DNA from: Arenibacter sp. F26102
GTDB taxonomy: Bacteria; Bacteroidota; Bacteroidia; Flavobacteriales; Flavobacteriaceae
Assembly: GCF_023015865.1 (NCBI RefSeq)
Contig: NZ_JALKBC010000012.1
Coordinates: 62,001 to 126,000, forward strand
Direction: 5' to 3'
Length of the DNA stretch: 64,000 nucleotides
Shown here: in pieces, positions 54,942 through 63,552 of the stretch
Layout of the letters: each line of letters starts with the position of its first letter
How positions within the stretch are numbered: the stretch's first letter is position 1
The notes under the pieces: model-generated
The model's input: only the letters and a program-made list of their open reading frames with translations
What the model was told of the DNA's origin: nothing
Databases searched by the model: none
Position numbers and translations under genes: made by a program

Positions 54942-55721
54942 ATGAAGAAAATTTCGATTAAGAGAAAATCTGCCCTTTTATCGGTATTGATAATTGTAAT
55001 GATTGCTTTCCAGGCCGAGGCCCAGAATGAAGCATTTGAATTTGAATTTGGAGAGGAGGATACCTTGGAGAATTTGATTTCAGGGAAGTCGGGAGAAGAA
55101 TCTACCATTAAATGGATCAATGTGAATACCGTTAAAGAGGGGTGGACCGTGGGTGCAGATGGGGTATTGGTAAACTTGGGCCATCCAATTGGGGTAGTAA
55201 GATCGGAGAAACAATATGAAAACTTTATTCTTCATGTAGAATGGCGACATATGGAAGCAGGGGGCAATTCTGGAATATTTGCATGGAGCGGTGCCGATCC
55301 AAAGGGAAATTCCCCATTGCCGGACGGTGTTGAAATCCAGATGTTGGAATTGGACTGGGTAAACATAAATGCAAAAGATGGTGTTCAGCAGCCCATAGCC
55401 TATGTCCATGGGGAAGTTTGGGGTGTAGGGGGAGTGGTGACCCTACCAGATAATCCAAGGGGGGAAAGAAGTAAGTCCGTAGAGAATAGATGTAAGGGAA
55501 AGGGAGAATGGAATACCTATGACGTAGTATGTGTAGATGGAGTCATTAAACTTTCTGTTAACGGTAAATTTGTAAATGGTATTTCTAAATCCACTCAGAA
55601 GAAAGGTTATTTCTGTCTCGAATCTGAAGGTGCGGAGATTCATTTCAGGAATTTAAAAGTAATAGAGTTGCCGCCAGGGGTAACTACTGCTGAGCAGATA
55701 GCTCCTTTGCTTAATAAATAG
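54942..55721 (+). CDS. Secreted DUF1080 (3-keto-disaccharide hydrolase-type) protein
   Basis: The 259-residue product has a signal peptide (residues about 10-28, ending AEAQ). The concanavalin-like beta-jelly-roll of DUF1080 is seen in [51 protein letters not shown] and the end [20 protein letters not shown]. Members have been shown to cleave or hydrate 3-keto-glycosides made by Gfo/Idh/MocA enzymes, such as the one encoded 142 bp upstream. Acts in the periplasm. Substrate not defined. Confidence 0.9.
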   Translation: MKKISIKRKSALLSVLIIVMIAFQAEAQNEAFEFEFGEEDTLENLISGKSGEESTIKWINVNTVKEGWTVGADGVLVNLGHPIGVVRSEKQYENFILHVEWRHMEAGGNSGIFAWSGADPKGNSPLPDGVEIQMLELDWVNINAKDGVQQPIAYVHGEVWGVGGVVTLPDNPRGERSKSVENRCKGKGEWNTYDVVCVDGVIKLSVNGKFVNGISKSTQKKGYFCLESEGAEIHFRNLKVIELPPGVTTAEQIAPLLNK

Positions 55722-55853
55722 TTGGGAATCCTATGGATGAGTAACAACAAGTCCGATTATAAAAGGTGAGGTTTTCCGTTGTTTCCAAAGCATAATCAGT
55801 TTCAACCCTTAGAATTCATTGCATAAAAAAATATAACCAACCAACTCACCTCC

Positions 55854-57158
55854 ATGAAAAACTCAGTAAGATTGCGTTTATCCGTTCTAATGCTATTGGA
55901 GTATTTTATATGGGGAGCGTGGTATGTTACCATGGGCACCTATCTGATGTCCTCGTTGGAGGTAAATGCAACCCAAGTGGGGGCAGCATATGCAAACCTT
56001 TCTATCGCAGCCATTATTTCTCCTTTTTTCGTAGGTCTGGTAGCTGACCGATTTTTCTCTGCACAAAAGGTATTGGGGACATTACATTTAATGGGTGCTG
56101 CCACCTTATATTATATAAGTACCGTGGAGCATTTTCAAAAATTTTGGTGGTTAATTTTGCTATACACATTGTTGTATATGCCTACGATGTCCTTGGTTAA
56201 CTCCATTTCCTTTTCGCAAATGGAGGATCCCGATAAGGAATTTCCACGGATTAGGGTTTTAGGAACCGTGGGCTGGATAGCAGCGGGACTTTTAATAGGG
56301 TTTATGGAATTGGAGACTTCTTTTATGACCTTCCGCATTGCGGCATATTGTTCTTTGGTGCTTGGTATTTTAAGCTTCTTCTTGCCAAGTACCCCGCCTA
56401 CAGGTAAAAGCGCAAGCATTTCTGCCATATTGGGACTAGATGCCTTGGTTTTATTTAAGAAAAGGTCATTTATTGTTTTTTTTGTCAGCTCTATTCTAGT
56501 TTGTATCCCATTGGCTTTTTATTACAACTTTGCCAATCCTTTTCTGAATGACATAGGGATGGAAAATGCTGCAGCTAAAATGACTTTGGGGCAGGTTTCC
56601 GAACTTTTATTCATGTTATTGATGCCCCTTGCTTTTAGAAGGCTCGGAATTAAAAAAATGATGCTGATAGGTATTTTTGCTTGGGTAATACGTTATCTTT
56701 TATTTGCTTATGGGGATATAGGTCCAGGAATTTGGATGTTGTATTTTGGAATTATATTACATGGTGTATGTTATGATTTCTTTTTTGTTACAGGACAGAT
56801 CTATATTGATAAGAAGTCCAAACCCTCCTTTCGAAATTCCGCCCAGGGGCTTATCACTTTTGCAACATATGGGGTGGGAATGTTTATTGGCTCATTTGTT
56901 TCAGGAGCAGTAACCGATGATTTTCTTGTCAACATTAATGACATCTTGAGCTACCAATGGGAATCCATTTGGTTGGTTCCAGCAATAATTGCTTTATTGG
57001 TGGGTTTGTTATTTATGTTTTTCTTCAGAGAAAAACTTGTAGGCACCTTAGAAGTAGACAACAAGGTGCCGCACATTTTACCTGTAAAGGACAATAGGGG
57101 TCAAAAGGATTTCGAGGGCGGTTTAGCCGATAGTGCTGATCTAAAAACGGAAAGATAA
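55854..57158 (+). CDS. NupG/XapB-like MFS transporter (nucleoside:H+ symporter family)
   Basis: A 434-residue, 12-segment inner-membrane transporter. The N-terminus LRLSVLMLLEYFIWGAWYVT and TYLMSSLEVNATQVGAAYAN, followed by SPFFVGLVADRFFSAQKVLG, are those of the nucleoside:H+ symporter family. In flavobacteria such transporters recur with Gfo/Idh/MocA and DUF1080 genes and probably carry a sugar or keto-sugar rather than a nucleoside; that is inferred from context. A short acidic C-terminal tail is cytoplasmic. Confidence 0.88.
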   Translation: MKNSVRLRLSVLMLLEYFIWGAWYVTMGTYLMSSLEVNATQVGAAYANLSIAAIISPFFVGLVADRFFSAQKVLGTLHLMGAATLYYISTVEHFQKFWWLILLYTLLYMPTMSLVNSISFSQMEDPDKEFPRIRVLGTVGWIAAGLLIGFMELETSFMTFRIAAYCSLVLGILSFFLPSTPPTGKSASISAILGLDALVLFKKRSFIVFFVSSILVCIPLAFYYNFANPFLNDIGMENAAAKMTLGQVSELLFMLLMPLAFRRLGIKKMMLIGIFAWVIRYLLFAYGDIGPGIWMLYFGIILHGVCYDFFFVTGQIYIDKKSKPSFRNSAQGLITFATYGVGMFIGSFVSGAVTDDFLVNINDILSYQWESIWLVPAIIALLVGLLFMFFFREKLVGTLEVDNKVPHILPVKDNRGQKDFEGGLADSADLKTER

Positions 57159-57195
57159 TTCCCTAAAGTATGTACTAATAAAATTTAATAATAAT

Positions 57196-57417
57196 ATGGT
57201 TAATAAAAGCAGTCCGGTGCGTGTTCTGGTAGTGGGCTGTGGAAATATGGGTGCATCCCATGTAACGGCTTATCACAATTTAAAGGAATTTAAAATCTCG
57301 GGTTTGGTTTCAACTGGCAAGAGTAAAGAGGTTCTAAACAATAAGTTGGGAGGTTCTTATCCGTTGTTCAACAATTTTAAAGCCGCTATGAAAACTACTG
57401 ATCCCAATGCCAATTAA
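57196..57417 (+). pseudogene. Truncated Gfo/Idh/MocA oxidoreductase gene (N-terminal fragment)
   Basis: The 73-codon frame encodes only the first part of a Rossmann domain: RVLVVGCGNMGASHVTAYHN, KISGLVSTGKSKEVLN and PLFNNFKAAMKTTDPNAN, then TAA. Family members are 330-440 residues. No continuation in another frame was found before the next gene at 57454, so the rest has been deleted. The fragment keeps its place in the operon, 37 bp after the transporter. Confidence 0.8.
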
Positions 57418-57453
57418 TACCAATATCAGATAAAAACTATAAAAATTAAACAG

Positions 57454-58539
57454 ATGAAAAAATCATGGATTGCCTTATTAATACTATTAACGATTTCTTG
57501 TGGTGAAAAGAATGAATATTATACTTTGGACGATTTTGACAAGGTAGAAAAAATTGATACCCACATTCATGTTTTTGCAGATCGGAACAGTTTTGTAAAT
57601 CAAGCAAAGAAAGACAATTTTCGTTTGCTGAATATTATGGTCGACCTTTCAAAAGGCGAGGAACTTATTAAAGAACAATATGATTATTGTTTTGCTCAAA
57701 AGAAAGGGCATCCTGAGGATTATGAGTTCGCTACCTCCTTTTCCATAGAGGATTGGGATAACCCAGACTTCACAAAGAATACCATTTCCTGGTTGGACAA
57801 GAGTTTTAAAGAAGGGGCCATAGCTGTAAAGGTTTGGAAGAATATTGGCATGGTTTTTCGTGATAAGGATAACGAGCTAATAATGGTGGACAATCCCAAG
57901 CTGGATACCATATTCGATTATTTAGCCAGTAATAAGATACCATTGATAGGTCATTTGGGAGAACCAAAAAACTGTTGGCTTCCCCTAGATGAAATGACAA
58001 CCAACAACGATCGGAAATATTTTTCGGAACATCCACAGTACCACATGTACCAACACCCGGAACTACCTTCTTATGAAGAACAGATGGCTGCTCGGGATCG
58101 TATGCTGGAAAAACACCCCGATCTTGTGTTTATTGGAGCACACATGGGGAGTCTAGAGTGGAGCGTTGATGAATTGGCGAAACGGTTGGACAAGTTTCCC
58201 AATATGTCCATAGACCTCGCTGCCAGAATGGGGCAAGTTTTTTATCAAACTGTAGAAAATAGGGAAAAGGTACGTGCCTTTTTTATTAAGTACCAAGATC
58301 GGATCCTCTATGCAACCGATTTGGCCGATGATGGCAAGGAAAATGTCAAAGAAATGCACAAGGAGATGCATAAAATGTGGCTAACGGATTGGCGGTTTTT
58401 CGTTACCGATGAGGTTATGGCCAGTGATCTGGTAAATGAAGAGTTTAAGGGATTGAAACTTCCTAAGGAAGTTGTGGATAAAATATTTTATCAAAACGCA
58501 AAAAAATGGCTTAAGATGTTTCCAACAAATGGCATTTGA
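57454..58539 (+). CDS. Amidohydrolase-family lipoprotein
   Basis: A 361-residue lipoprotein (lipobox LTISC near residue 14). The metal-dependent TIM barrel of the amidohydrolase_2 family starts with IDTHIHVF (His33 and His35 region), continues with AIAVKVWKNIGMVF (Lys), PLIGHLGEP (His), FIGAHMGSLEW (His) and ILYATDLADDG (Asp), the full set of metal ligands. Such enzymes hydrolyse lactones or decarboxylate sugar-derived acids. Its place after the oxidoreductase, DUF1080 and transporter genes suggests a lactonase-like step in the same pathway, but this is inference. Confidence 0.85.
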   Translation: MKKSWIALLILLTISCGEKNEYYTLDDFDKVEKIDTHIHVFADRNSFVNQAKKDNFRLLNIMVDLSKGEELIKEQYDYCFAQKKGHPEDYEFATSFSIEDWDNPDFTKNTISWLDKSFKEGAIAVKVWKNIGMVFRDKDNELIMVDNPKLDTIFDYLASNKIPLIGHLGEPKNCWLPLDEMTTNNDRKYFSEHPQYHMYQHPELPSYEEQMAARDRMLEKHPDLVFIGAHMGSLEWSVDELAKRLDKFPNMSIDLAARMGQVFYQTVENREKVRAFFIKYQDRILYATDLADDGKENVKEMHKEMHKMWLTDWRFFVTDEVMASDLVNEEFKGLKLPKEVVDKIFYQNAKKWLKMFPTNGI

Positions 58540-58624
58540 TATTATGAACAGTTAGGTGATTAACTTAAAAGAAGAAAATTTCTAATATCGTCGATTCAAT
58601 GATATTTTCTGTGGTGTAAAGTAT

Positions 58625-58698
58625 GGGAGTACTACAACCAAATGTTTGTGACTATTCTTCTAAGATAACGATTATTGGGATCGGTATTTGCTTAATCG
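58625..58698. repeat. Diverged 74-bp dispersed repeat, copy 2
   Basis: Ungapped match to 47497-47570 in the same orientation. It sits in the 337-bp gap 58540-58876, about 180 bp before the GH39-like gene, and could carry a shared regulatory site. Nothing else is evident in the gap. Confidence 0.6.
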
Positions 58699-58876
58699 AT
58701 AAAATAATGCTTTGTTTGCTGAACGTAACTTTTCATTGACTATCAATTGGTTCATAATTACAGTTTTTTAAGGTGCTGCCAATTCAATGCGATTATTTAA
58801 AAAAAAGTATATCCAAGTCATCTTCCTTATGCATCATAATTTAGATTTTTTTCCCACAATAGCGAAGCAAAAACCC

Positions 58877-60307
58877 ATGAACACAAAAAATGATATTACA
58901 TCTGCATTCTTTGGTCTTTTTTTATTTTTAGGAATACTATCAGGAAATGCACTGCTGGCTCAAAGCAATGACACGGCAACCTTACCCGAGTTTACTGTAG
59001 ATGTATCCAAAACCATGGGGGGTTTCAAGCCCTTGAACGGGGTCAATGGCGGTCCGAGAATTAGATTGGGAAATGCATTTGACAATAGTGAATATTTCAA
59101 AACCTTTGGCCCTCCACATGTACGCCTGCATGATACACGATATTCCGATGAAGAAACGGTTGATATCCATACCATCTTTCCAAACTTTGATGCCGATGAA
59201 AATGACCCGGCAAACTATCATTTTCAAAAGACGGACCTTTATATAAAGTCGATCTTGGACCTGGGCGCAAAAGTAATATTTAGATTGGGTGAAAGTATAG
59301 AGCACGGGGAACCAAAATTTTACATCCATCCTCCGGCAGATTTTGAAAAATGGGCGCGCATTTGTTCCCGGATAATGCAGCATTATAATATGGGTTGGGC
59401 CGATGGCTTTAAGTGGGATATTCAATATTGGGAAGTTTGGAATGAGCCGGACATCGCAGATTGCTGGTCAGGAACCCAAGAACAGTATCTTCAATTATAT
59501 GAAATAACGGCCAAGACCTTAAAAAAACTCGATGCCAACCTAAAAGTTGGAGGTCCTACAATCGCCTTTAACATGGACAGTGAGCTTGGCGAGGCTTTCC
59601 TTAAACATTGCAAAAATACCAATTCCCCTTTAGACTTTGTTTCCTATCATATCTATAGTAAAAGTACGGACGACTTCATGAAAAGAATAGAAATATCCAA
59701 CGCTACCATAAGAAAACATGGGTTTAAAGATGTGGAAATCAGTCTATCCGAATGGAATTACATACCATACTGGCCCGATGGCAAAAACAGAGCGGAATCG
59801 CGAGATGTATTTGCCCAAACCACCGGCGCCCCTGGCTCAGCCTTTACCGTCTCAGTTTTATCCTATATGCAGGATACAGAACTGGATATGGCGCAATACT
59901 ATTCCGCTTTTGGAACCATTTTTCGTATTGGGCTTTTTGATGAATCAGGAATACCCAAAAAAGCAATTCATGCATTGGAAGCCTATCACAAAATGGTACA
60001 ATTGGGCACGCGGGTTTCTACCGTTGGTAATAAACAGGAAACGGGTGTTTCTATTATTGCATCTACTGATTTAGGTGGGGGAAAAACAGCAGTTTTAATA
60101 AGCAATTTTGAAGATGAAATCTCTCGTTATAAACTCCAGATCAAGAATATTCCTTTTAAAAACGAACTGAAGTGTAGCGAATATGTATTGGACGATAATC
60201 ACAATTTGGACTTGGACCGCGAACAAATATTAAGCAGCAAAGATTTCAGCCTCATAGTAGACCTGCCAAAATCGACCGTTAGATTACTTCTTTTTGAAGC
60301 TCTGTAA
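58877..60307 (+). CDS. Secreted GH39-like glycoside hydrolase (beta-xylosidase/iduronidase clan GH-A)
   Basis: From the ATG at 58877 the enzyme has 476 residues; the frame opens at 58787, but this start gives a clean signal peptide ending LLAQ. The (beta/alpha)8 barrel follows: GPPHVRLHDTRYSDEETVDI, ILDLGAKVIFRLGESIEHGE, then YWEVWNEPDIADCW with the acid/base Glu190, and VEISLSEWNYIPYWP with the likely nucleophile Glu292. The N-E-P and S-E-W pairs are those of clan GH-A, and the overall order is GH39 (beta-xylosidase, alpha-L-iduronidase). A beta-sandwich tail (about 395-476) completes it. Retaining mechanism expected; substrate open. Confidence 0.86.
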   Translation: MNTKNDITSAFFGLFLFLGILSGNALLAQSNDTATLPEFTVDVSKTMGGFKPLNGVNGGPRIRLGNAFDNSEYFKTFGPPHVRLHDTRYSDEETVDIHTIFPNFDADENDPANYHFQKTDLYIKSILDLGAKVIFRLGESIEHGEPKFYIHPPADFEKWARICSRIMQHYNMGWADGFKWDIQYWEVWNEPDIADCWSGTQEQYLQLYEITAKTLKKLDANLKVGGPTIAFNMDSELGEAFLKHCKNTNSPLDFVSYHIYSKSTDDFMKRIEISNATIRKHGFKDVEISLSEWNYIPYWPDGKNRAESRDVFAQTTGAPGSAFTVSVLSYMQDTELDMAQYYSAFGTIFRIGLFDESGIPKKAIHALEAYHKMVQLGTRVSTVGNKQETGVSIIASTDLGGGKTAVLISNFEDEISRYKLQIKNIPFKNELKCSEYVLDDNHNLDLDREQILSSKDFSLIVDLPKSTVRLLLFEAL

Positions 60308-60467
60308 ACTATCAAAAACATTAAATCCCTTTTTCTCCACACTACTATCGCCAACGGATAGCTAAATAGGAGGGAAGGGGTGCGCTAATGTACTGCAGTT
60401 TGATTCTGTATTATGCGTTAGGCCTACAGAGGAAGGAGGTTCAAGAATACTTTATTCTAAATAAGGT

Positions 60468-60910
60468 GAGTTCTATCAATTTCTAATGGTTAATAATTAG
60501 TATATGGTAATGTTGTCTGGTCGAGCGCAGTCGAGACCTCATTTTAATGAAAAAAGCCTCCAATACCTCTCGACTGCGCCTGTCTACCGGCCTTTAGATT
60601 TGTATTATAAATATAATCTATTGTTTGAGTTCTATCAATTTCTAATGGTTATTAAGTAGTTTGTGGTAATGTTGTCTGGTCGAGCGCAGTCGAGACCTCA
60701 TTTTAATGATAAAAGCCTCCAATACCTCTCGACTGCGCCTGTCTACCGGCCTTTAGATTTGTATTATAAATATAATCTATTGTTTGAGTTCTATCAATTT
60801 CTAATGGTTATTAAGTAGTTTACGGTAGTGTTGTCCGGTCGAGCGCAGTCGAGACCTCATTTTAATGAAAAAAGCCTCCAATACCTCTCGACTGCGTCTG
60901 CCTACCGAAG
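60468..60910. repeat. Three tandem 159-bp repeat units with internal palindromes
   Basis: Units begin at 60468, 60627 and 60786 (GAGTTCTATCAATTTCTAAT), an exact period of 159; the third is cut at about 125 bp. Each holds an inverted repeat, GCGCAGTCGAGA facing TCTCGACTGCGC (changed to TGCGTC at the end of the third), with GAGACCTCATTTTAATGA between. The units differ by a few bases only, so the array is young. The borders match the element at 30350-30460. No coding capacity. The 160 bp from the GH39 stop to the array show nothing. Confidence 0.9.
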
Positions 60911-61010
60911 GCAGGGACCACGGCTGCATCCCCGCAGCAACGTAAGGGATATAGCCAAGAGCCCGACCGACCTAAGAGGGAACGCCCAAAGGAATAGGGC
61001 AAGTAATTAA
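60911..61010. repeat. GC-rich element following the tandem repeats
   Basis: A stretch containing GCTGCATCCCCGCAGCAACG, with the pair GCTGC/GCAGC, then GCCCGACCGACC and GGGAACGCCCAAAGGAATAG. It is much richer in G+C than its surroundings and continuous with the third unit. It resembles repeats that recur in flavobacterial genomes between convergent genes, which is its position here. No gene; an 60-codon frame across it has no coding character. Confidence 0.5.
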
Positions 61011-61023
61011 CTTTACTTCCTTG

Positions 61024-61605
61024 TTAGGCTCTGTCCACTATATAATTCAGTTCTGTTACTCCGCAATTAAATTGGTGGGTTGACAATAGTTTTAGTTTTG
61101 TTTTGTCTTTGATACCCTTAAACAACGGAATGCCCTGGCCAAGAATTATAGGGTTGACAAATAGCCAGTAGCCGTCTATTAAGTTCTGTTGCATAAGTGA
61201 ATGTGTTGCCGTTGGGCTGCCAAATAGCAAGATGTCCTCACCTTCGCCTTGGCCGGATCGTTTTATGTCATTAATACTGTCCGAAGGCTTGTCGCTTATT
61301 ATTCTTGTATTGCTCAAATCAGCACCTTTCATTGTTCTGGACATAACAACTTTGTGGACTTTGGCATACCACTTGGAATGCTCTATATCGTGCTTGGAGG
61401 CTTTAGCCTTGTCTGCTGCAGTAGGCCAGTAATTTTCCATCAACTGATAGGTTACCCGGCCATATAATGCAGTGTCGCCCTTGCTTATCCGTTTCCCTAC
61501 ATGATCAAAAATTTCTTCGTTGAGTTTTATCCAGTCCATTTCTCCTTTGGGTCCTGCTACAAAACCGTCCAGCGATATGTGCACAAATGATATTATATTT
61601 CTCAT
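61024..61605 (-). CDS. RibD/dihydrofolate reductase-fold protein
   Basis: A 193-residue protein of the RibD C-terminal/DHFR-like family: ISFVHISLDGFVAGPKGEMD, ALYGRVTYQLMENYWP (G-R-x-T cofactor loop), KVVMSRTM, DILLFGSPTATHSLMQQNLI and NPIILGQGIPLFKG. It should bind NADPH. Members near sensory or stress genes have unknown substrates; it is not the biosynthetic DHFR. Single gene. Confidence 0.88.
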   Translation of the reverse strand: MRNIISFVHISLDGFVAGPKGEMDWIKLNEEIFDHVGKRISKGDTALYGRVTYQLMENYWPTAADKAKASKHDIEHSKWYAKVHKVVMSRTMKGADLSNTRIISDKPSDSINDIKRSGQGEGEDILLFGSPTATHSLMQQNLIDGYWLFVNPIILGQGIPLFKGIKDKTKLKLLSTHQFNCGVTELNYIVDRA

Positions 61606-61696
61606 AAAGTTCTGTTTTTAATGTTGTTTAGGGTTTGTTACTGTCTTTTTACAATGAAGTTATTGGGCTGGCAATCTGAGTCTCCATGCAGTCTTC

Positions 61697-62560
61697 TTAG
61701 CCTCCATAGACTTTTCTTTCTCCCATTGCGTCTATTTTAACTACCCTTGTATTATTGTTTTTAGAAAACTCCATGATCCATTGAGTGCCATCCGGAGCGA
61801 TCATTCCTCCACAGGGAGACCAACCAGATTCTGAATGGAATGCCGTTGTAATCTTACCAGCAGCGTCTATCTTCTTAATTTTACTTGCACCATAGACAGC
61901 TACGTACACATTTCTATCCGTATCTTTCCAAATCCCAAATATGTAATGACGGTCTGCTACACCTTCAAAAGGCAGTTTGGTTTCCTTGAGATTATCGGCA
62001 ATAAGGGTTATATTTCCAGATGGGGATACTTTTTTTATTTCCAGCATATCCACTACATACAGATTGTTATCATATTTTGAAAAATGTGTCCAGCGGATAT
62101 CCTTAAACTGATGTTTGGTGAATTTGGAATTTTCGCCATTTATGGTCTGTCTCATTAGAATTTGATAATCCCCAGACTTCTTTGCCCAATAGGAATTGCC
62201 TTCCATATCCCTTATCAATGTATTGTTGTCCAAAAACCCTTCAACATCAGGAATTGTTTTTTCAAGTACCCCATCCTTGCTCAAACACCATACATAATTG
62301 CCCCACTTGTCGGTAGCTTCTCCCTCATACCATTCATGCTCTCCGAAAATATCACCGTTTGTATCAAGATAAAGTTCATGTGTATGGACATTCCTTACCG
62401 CTATCGACCTTTCTCCGTCCGGTGATATTTTCCAAACATGGGTCAGGTCTGTGTAGAATACATTGCCGTTACCATCCATAACAATGCCAACTCCCGGGTG
62501 TGCTTCTGCAATGGAAAGACACAAGAAGTAATAGAAAAAAATTAGGATCAACCTATTCAT
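61697..62560 (-). CDS. Secreted NHL/SMP-30-like beta-propeller protein
   Basis: From the ATG at 62560 the product has 287 residues with a signal peptide (MNRLILIFFYYFLCLSIAEA). Repeated blades of about 45 residues follow: GIVMDGNGNVFYTDLTHVWK, ELYLDTNGDIFGEHEW, RDMEGNSYWAKKSGDY, NNLYVVDMLEIKKVSPSGNI, RNVYVAVYGASKIKKIDAAG and IAPDGTQWIMEFSKNNNT. These fit an NHL- or SMP-30-type propeller. It may be a lactonase-like enzyme or a binding protein; no catalytic set was found. Confidence 0.75.
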   Translation of the reverse strand: MNRLILIFFYYFLCLSIAEAHPGVGIVMDGNGNVFYTDLTHVWKISPDGERSIAVRNVHTHELYLDTNGDIFGEHEWYEGEATDKWGNYVWCLSKDGVLEKTIPDVEGFLDNNTLIRDMEGNSYWAKKSGDYQILMRQTINGENSKFTKHQFKDIRWTHFSKYDNNLYVVDMLEIKKVSPSGNITLIADNLKETKLPFEGVADRHYIFGIWKDTDRNVYVAVYGASKIKKIDAAGKITTAFHSESGWSPCGGMIAPDGTQWIMEFSKNNNTRVVKIDAMGERKVYGG

Positions 62561-62640
62561 TATACCTTGATTCAAGTTGCATTTCGCCAATTTTTGTAAA
62601 CATGGTTAGTCGTTGTTTGTTCTTTAATTTCAATCTGCCA

Positions 62641-63540
62641 TTATTCAATTTTGATATGGTTCCATGCTATTGCCAGACCAAATCCCAATGTTAAATGCAC
62701 TATGCCCCATAATATGGAGACGGCTACTATGCCTCCGAGAGTAGGGAAAAATGTAACACCAAGCCCAATGGCAAGAGCAACGTTTTGGAATGCCACCTCA
62801 ATTGCCACTGCTCTACGTTCCCCTGCCATAAGTCCGGCCAGCCATCCGATTCCCCAGCCTAAACCCACTGCAACAACGAAAGTGAATAGAACAGGAAATA
62901 ATGCGGTTTGAGCTAAAAGTGCAAGGGACTTAAAGTTGCTCCCAATGATCATTGCAACGATTACGGCAAATACGATACCTGCCACTAAACGGACCGCTCT
63001 ACGTATTCGATCCACTATAACCGGTCGCTTTGCGCGTAGGAGCATACCGGCAGTAACTGGAATAATCAACATGATCTGCAAGGTCATAATCACCCGCTGC
63101 GGATCCATACTTATATTCTGAAGTACTTCCTGAGTAGATGGGTTCATGGAAGCCCAAAAACCGAACAACAACGGTGTAAGTACGATACTGAAAAGTGTGG
63201 AAATTGTAGTCATACTTATGGAAGTAGCCACATCCCCTTTTGCTACCCCGGTAAGATAGTTGGAAAGTGCTCCAGCTGGGCAACAAGTGACCAGTAAAAG
63301 TCCGAGTGCAATACTGGGTGAATCGGTTAGGTACAAACCGGTCAGAAAGGCAATCGCAGGCAAGATTCCAAATTGGGCAACAAGTCCGATTGTGGGGGCC
63401 TTTGGCTTTTTGAGTACTCTTCGCAGCTTTTCCCATGTCAAATCCAAGGATACTGCAAAAACCAGGAAGCCGACCATGATGCCGACAATTAAACCGATTC
63501 GCGGATCGAAATTAAAAGGGATCTGATTGATGTCTTCCAT
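62641..63540 (-). CDS. Bile acid:sodium symporter (BASS) family transporter
   Basis: A 299-residue inner-membrane protein with nine or ten helices: GLIVGIMVGFLVFAVSLDLT, LGLLLVTCCPAGALSNYLTG (the conserved C-P-x-G-A-x-S-N segment that holds the sodium site), KGDVATSISMTTISTLFSIV and VEVAFQNVALAIGLG-like AIEVAFQNVALAIGLGVTFF. BASS proteins take up organic anions with sodium; the cargo in bacteria varies (pyruvate, pantoate, arsenite). It begins 12 bp after the methyltransferase stop, so the two genes may be cotranscribed. Confidence 0.92.
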   Translation of the reverse strand: MEDINQIPFNFDPRIGLIVGIMVGFLVFAVSLDLTWEKLRRVLKKPKAPTIGLVAQFGILPAIAFLTGLYLTDSPSIALGLLLVTCCPAGALSNYLTGVAKGDVATSISMTTISTLFSIVLTPLLFGFWASMNPSTQEVLQNISMDPQRVIMTLQIMLIIPVTAGMLLRAKRPVIVDRIRRAVRLVAGIVFAVIVAMIIGSNFKSLALLAQTALFPVLFTFVVAVGLGWGIGWLAGLMAGERRAVAIEVAFQNVALAIGLGVTFFPTLGGIVAVSILWGIVHLTLGFGLAIAWNHIKIE

Positions 63541-63552
63541 CGCTCGTTCTTT

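Noticed and set aside
55854-57158. Dedicated nucleoside transporter
   Set aside because: Family resemblance is to NupG/XapB, but the neighbours are glycoside-oxidation genes, so a nucleoside cargo was not asserted.
58982-59425. 147-codon minus-strand frame
   Set aside because: Fully antisense to the GH39-like gene, which has clear catalytic motifs.
60468-60910. CRISPR-like array
   Set aside because: The period is 159 bp and the whole unit repeats, including the would-be spacers; no cas genes nearby.
60828-61010. 60-codon frame across the tandem repeat end
   Set aside because: It lies in repeat and GC-rich palindromic DNA, has no coding character and is Arg/Ser/Ala-rich by composition only.
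62999-63436. 145-codon minus-strand frame inside the symporter gene
   Set aside because: Same strand, shifted frame of the BASS gene; no family features.
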